This document shows positions 8,008 through 10,699 of a stretch of 10,699 nucleotides of DNA, piece by piece. Under the pieces are notes generated by a model. The model saw only the letters and a list, made by a program, of their open reading frames with translations. It made no database searches and had not been told where the DNA came from. This DNA comes from JAGLOK01 sp023139005 (GTDB lineage: Bacteria > Bacillota > Clostridia > Christensenellales > UMGS416), in NCBI GenBank assembly GCA_030637745.1, contig DAOWFX010000138.1, positions 1 to 10,699 on the forward strand, in the 5' to 3' direction. The stretch's first letter is position 1, and every line of letters starts with the position of its first letter. Both the position numbers and the translations under genes were made by a program.

Positions 8008-8035
8008 ATTATTCAATTTGTTGGGTTAATGTAAA
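8008..8035 (-). promoter_or_regulatory. Predicted promoter for pair 2
   Basis: On the minus strand TTTACA (8030-8035) and AATAAT (8008-8013) are separated by 16 bases, each close to the sigma-70/sigma-A consensus. Transcription would start near 8001, just before the dyad at 7968-7992. The matching layout upstream of pair 1 supports it; no experimental start is known to me. Confidence 0.5.
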
Positions 8036-8170
8036 CTTTTTGTGAAGTGATTATAATAAGTTACCATAATTTTCTTTGTATTGCAACAAGAAAATTCACT
8101 ATTTGCATCATAAAGCATTATATTATTCTAATATTGTACTGATGTATCCTTTTGTTACCCTAAATTGATA

Positions 8171-9631
8171 TCACATACAATAATTATTGATTAGTTGTAT
8201 GAAAAATTTTACTCCATTTTCAATCTGTGATTTCAATATCTTTTCATTGGTTCCATGAATTCGTTTTAGGTCTGATGTCTCAAGCTTAAATGGAGATATG
8301 CAATATATATTATCTGTAACACATTCAAAGTAGCACGAGTCCGTTCCACCAACCATGAGATATGGTGCGATAGGAATGTTTCCGTACAACTGACGTGTTG
8401 TGATTTTGATGATGTCTATTTCGTATCCTTGCATAGGAGATATAGCTGAAGGCTCTTTTCCCCGAAGAAGTTCCAGCTCCAAGTTCTTGTTCTTCGATGT
8501 CTTTTTTATATGGTTCATGACATCTTCTATCTTCTCACCCTGTAGCACTCTAAAGTTCACAGAGATATTTGCAGTCTGTGGTAACACATTACCTGCAGGG
8601 CTCCCCTCCGCCATTGTAGGTGCTATAGTAGTGCGTATCATTGCATTTGTAAGTCGGCTTTTTGATAAGACCATCAGTAACAGTGGCTTTGTGAGCCATA
8701 GATTTGCAAGTACAAACTGCATTCCAAAGCCCATGTGTTTTCCAAGTTCGAGAAAAGTTTCCTCAACAGGTTTTATGAGCCTTTTCTTAAATTGATTCTT
8801 TTCAAGCTTTACAATCGCATCACAGACTTGGACTAGCCCATTATTCTTAGGTGGTTGTGATGCATGCCCCCCATCGTGGTGTGCTGTGATTTTGATGTCT
8901 GCATAACCCTTTTCACATACTCCTACCATGGCAATATCACCATCAATACCGAATGTTTTACCGTCAACGACTGCACCGCCTTCATCAATAACACAACCCA
9001 GTCTTACGCCTCTATTAAGTAGTGTTTGTGCAATCTCTTGTGCGCCACCGCCTGAGGATCCAACGACTTCTTCATTATGTCCAAAGCACAAGTATACCGT
9101 CCTTTTTGGTATAATATTCTTTTCAAGCATTGTTTCTATAGATTCTAGTATACATACGAGTTGATGCTTCATATCCAGTGTTCCACGACCCCATACAAAC
9201 TGTTCATCAATGCGTCCACTAAATGCATCTTGCTCCCAATCGCCTTCTGTTCCTGGCATTACAGGGACAACATCTTGATGTGCAAGTAGTGCTAATGGTT
9301 CAAGGCTTTCATCTGTTCCTTGCCATGTGTACATCAAAGAATACTGTGCAATCACTTCTCTTCTAAGATGTTTATGTACCAAAGGATATGACTTTTGAAT
9401 ATACTTACGGAGCTTATCAAACTCTTTCCAATCTACCAAATCTGGATTCGGATTAGAGATTGTTTTGCATTGTATCATCTCTGACAAATTCTTTATTGCT
9501 TTGTCTATATCCACTTGTGTATCTGTTATCTTTTCTATAGAGTTAACTGTCTTATTAAGCAATAAGGTCTTGACTAGCATAACTAACACCAGTACACATA
9601 ATATAGTTAATAGCACATATAATATAATCAT
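8171..9631 (-). CDS. Membrane-anchored M20-family metallopeptidase / N-acyl amino acid amidase
   Basis: A 486-residue hydrolase of the M20 dinuclear zinc family, most like the carboxypeptidase S / PM20D1 branch. Visible family motifs are HQD (His118, Asp120), WGRGTLDMK with Asp153, HNEE with Glu187 and Glu188, IDEGG with Asp216, GHASQPP with His255 in the inserted dimerisation domain, GGTDS (428-432), and RIHGTNE with His459. All expected zinc ligands and the catalytic glutamate are present. Residues 2-20 form one hydrophobic helix without a lipobox. Lysines at 21 and 27 follow it, which by the positive-inside rule would favour a cytoplasmic catalytic domain, but this is ambiguous. Such enzymes cleave peptides or N-acyl amino acids; the exact substrate cannot be read here. 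The ATG overlaps the previous stop as TAATG, behind GAGG. It is the last gene of a three-gene run, and no clear terminator follows. Confidence 0.92.
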   Translation of the reverse strand: MIILYVLLTILCVLVLVMLVKTLLLNKTVNSIEKITDTQVDIDKAIKNLSEMIQCKTISNPNPDLVDWKEFDKLRKYIQKSYPLVHKHLRREVIAQYSLMYTWQGTDESLEPLALLAHQDVVPVMPGTEGDWEQDAFSGRIDEQFVWGRGTLDMKHQLVCILESIETMLEKNIIPKRTVYLCFGHNEEVVGSSGGGAQEIAQTLLNRGVRLGCVIDEGGAVVDGKTFGIDGDIAMVGVCEKGYADIKITAHHDGGHASQPPKNNGLVQVCDAIVKLEKNQFKKRLIKPVEETFLELGKHMGFGMQFVLANLWLTKPLLLMVLSKSRLTNAMIRTTIAPTMAEGSPAGNVLPQTANISVNFRVLQGEKIEDVMNHIKKTSKNKNLELELLRGKEPSAISPMQGYEIDIIKITTRQLYGNIPIAPYLMVGGTDSCYFECVTDNIYCISPFKLETSDLKRIHGTNEKILKSQIENGVKFFIQLINNYCM

Positions 9632-10341
9632 TAAATTCTACCTCTTTTATACAAATACCTTGCACATACAATTGCAAGTATAGCACCAACCGGTACCATC
9701 AAACCAAGATATTTCGCCGGTACAAATATAAATACAATCAACATTACAATACATGGTATGATTGCAATTTTATAATACTTGCGTAACCATACAATTCCTA
9801 ATGCACCAAACAATGCAGGCAGTACATTGTTAAATGCAGGCTGCATAATAGGTGCTTCTAGTATTGGTCTAACAAAGCTGAGACCTACTACACCAATGAT
9901 GATGATTACGTCTGTCACAATAGACGAAACTGCAATAGATATAGTGGAAACAATTTCTCCTTCTTTGCTTCCTGGTGCAACATCTGCCACGGTCATTGCA
10001 TTAAGCGCACAAGGAATCTTTAAGTTTGTTAAGTTTCCTGTCACAAACATAAGATACGAAGAACCAGAGCCTACCATTGGAGCATATGTCACAAACTCGA
10101 TGATTCCTACAGGTAAATAGATAGAGACAACTCCAATCAAGCCCAAGAAGAACGTGTTCCACGGTGGCCATACATCATAGTATAGACAAATTGCAGCTGG
10201 TACACCAAGAATTAACATTAGAGCAAATGCAGTCCATATCTTACCAACTCTGTGTGTGGATTTTTCATAGTCACCCATTATTCTGGTTGGAGTATCATTG
10301 TTCTTCTCTATTTGATTATTTGTTTTTATATTCTCACTCAT
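9631..10341 (-). CDS. Uncharacterised multi-span membrane protein (possible transporter subunit)
   Basis: A 236-residue integral membrane protein; I do not recognise the family with confidence. A hydrophilic N-terminus (1-33) is followed by hydrophobic stretches at about 36-55, 62-85, 130-157, 172-187, 190-207 and 210-228. Between spans two and three lies a Gly/Ser/Asn-rich stretch, GSGSSYLMFVTGNLTNLKIP (91-110), which looks like a re-entrant or substrate-contact region, and an acidic loop around EGE 127-129. The ATG overlaps the upstream gene as ATGA and has GGGAGGT eight bases before it; its stop overlaps the hydrolase start. Tight coupling to a second small membrane protein and an M20 hydrolase suggests a two-part permease supplying, or a membrane partner of, the hydrolase. 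That is inferred from context only. Confidence 0.85.
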   Translation of the reverse strand: MSENIKTNNQIEKNNDTPTRIMGDYEKSTHRVGKIWTAFALMLILGVPAAICLYYDVWPPWNTFFLGLIGVVSIYLPVGIIEFVTYAPMVGSGSSYLMFVTGNLTNLKIPCALNAMTVADVAPGSKEGEIVSTISIAVSSIVTDVIIIIGVVGLSFVRPILEAPIMQPAFNNVLPALFGALGIVWLRKYYKIAIIPCIVMLIVFIFVPAKYLGLMVPVGAILAIVCARYLYKRGRI

Positions 10342-10699
10342 GCCAAACTACCTCCCAACATTATTGTATATACAATGGCCATTCCCATAGACAATAGCAT
10401 TGAAAGAGGTAATGCAAAGCTCTCCAGCCATTTTACACTCTCATTTTTTCTTGAGATGTTCGTGAATAGTAGCATCAGTAATGCAGAAGTTATGAGTGTA
10501 AGTATTCCCGAGAATCCAACTGCCCATCCCGCGACACCTTCTCTAAAACCTATTATTGCATTGACAATAGGTGGAGTTATAATGTATCCACAAAACGTTG
10601 CGACCAATCCCATGAATAATGAAGTGACGAAAATCTCTCCCCATTTTTTGTCTGTGTTTTGCATCTTGTCCATACGACGATTAACGACTTCAAGTCCTC
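10338..10699 (-). CDS. Uncharacterised small membrane protein (5' end outside window)
   Basis: The reading frame is open to the window edge. The ATG at 10673 gives 111 residues, but it has no ribosome site nearby, and eight sense codons (reading GLEVVNRR) precede it without a stop, so the true start probably lies upstream. Three hydrophobic spans are visible, at about 14-33, 45-69 and 85-108 counted from that ATG. The first contains GYIITPPIVNAIIG and the second is glycine-rich. The stop overlaps the next gene as ATGA, indicating translational coupling. I do not recognise the family. The two adjacent membrane proteins may form one transporter; their shared operon with the M20 hydrolase is the only functional hint. 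Confidence 0.75.
   Translation of the reverse strand, partial: GLEVVNRRMDKMQNTDKKWGEIFVTSLFMGLVATFCGYIITPPIVNAIIGFREGVAGWAVGFSGILTLITSALLMLLFTNISRKNESVKWLESFALPLSMLLSMGMAIVYTIMLGGSLA

Larger units (their letters stand above)
4403..8086 (-). repeat. Tandem duplication unit, copy 2 (control region + B + A)
   Basis: This is the second copy of the unit described at 683-4370. The homology appears to stop at about 8086, roughly 85 bases before the unrelated hydrolase gene. The remaining stretch 8087-8170 is AT-rich and shows no convincing gene, promoter or terminator. Confidence 0.8.
7953..8086 (-). repeat. Duplicated control region, copy before pair 2
   Basis: This is the counterpart of 4235-4370, with the promoter-like element and dyad in the same order and spacing. 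Between this block and the B start codon (7882-7952) the sequence is unlike that of pair 1 and lacks its perfect inverted repeat, so the proximal leaders have diverged. Confidence 0.7.

Noticed and set aside
8087..8170. Rho-independent terminator after the M20 hydrolase gene
   Set aside because: Only weak AT-rich partial palindromes are present around 8112-8137; no GC-containing stem followed by a U-run was found.
8171..9631. Lipoprotein signal in the M20 hydrolase
   Set aside because: Cys12 lies in the hydrophobic helix, but the preceding residues TIL do not fit a lipobox and there are no basic residues before the helix.
9465..9683. Plus-strand 72-codon open frame over the hydrolase start
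   Set aside because: It overlaps the hydrolase N-terminus and the coupled gene junction on the other strand, and its composition is that of antisense AT-rich sequence.

Overview
The window looks like part of a chromosome from a low-GC Gram-positive bacterium, most likely of the Clostridia. The basis is AT-rich codon use, strong AGGAGG-type ribosome binding sites, and tightly overlapping same-strand genes; the species cannot be named from this stretch. Every convincing gene lies on the minus strand, so transcription runs from position 10699 towards 1. I see no tRNA, rRNA, CRISPR array, insertion sequence or phage gene.

Region 1 (10699 to 8171) is a three-gene run. It holds two small multi-span membrane proteins of a family I do not recognise, the first cut by the window edge, followed by a membrane-anchored M20-family metallopeptidase/amidase. 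The genes overlap by 4 and 1 bases, so they are probably translated together. The membrane pair plausibly carries, or helps process, the substrate of the hydrolase.

Region 2 (about 8086 to 1) is a tandem array of paired ABC half-exporters. Each pair has a 'B' subunit (589 aa) followed by an 'A' subunit (570-571 aa), overlapping as ATGA. Pair 2 is 7881-4403 and pair 1 is 4164-683. A third B-type gene starts a few bases after pair 1 and runs off the window, presumably followed by its own A partner. The duplicated unit includes the upstream control region. The stretches before both complete pairs share a matching promoter-like element and a dyad whose arms carry a compensatory base change.

In the A subunits the ATPase domains are about 93% identical while the membrane domains are only about 63% identical (hand count). 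This suggests a conserved motor with diverging substrate-binding domains. The third B gene has no in-frame ATG at the expected place: its Shine-Dalgarno sequence and paralogue alignment point to an ATT or ATC start codon. The cargo of the exporters is not shown by the sequence.
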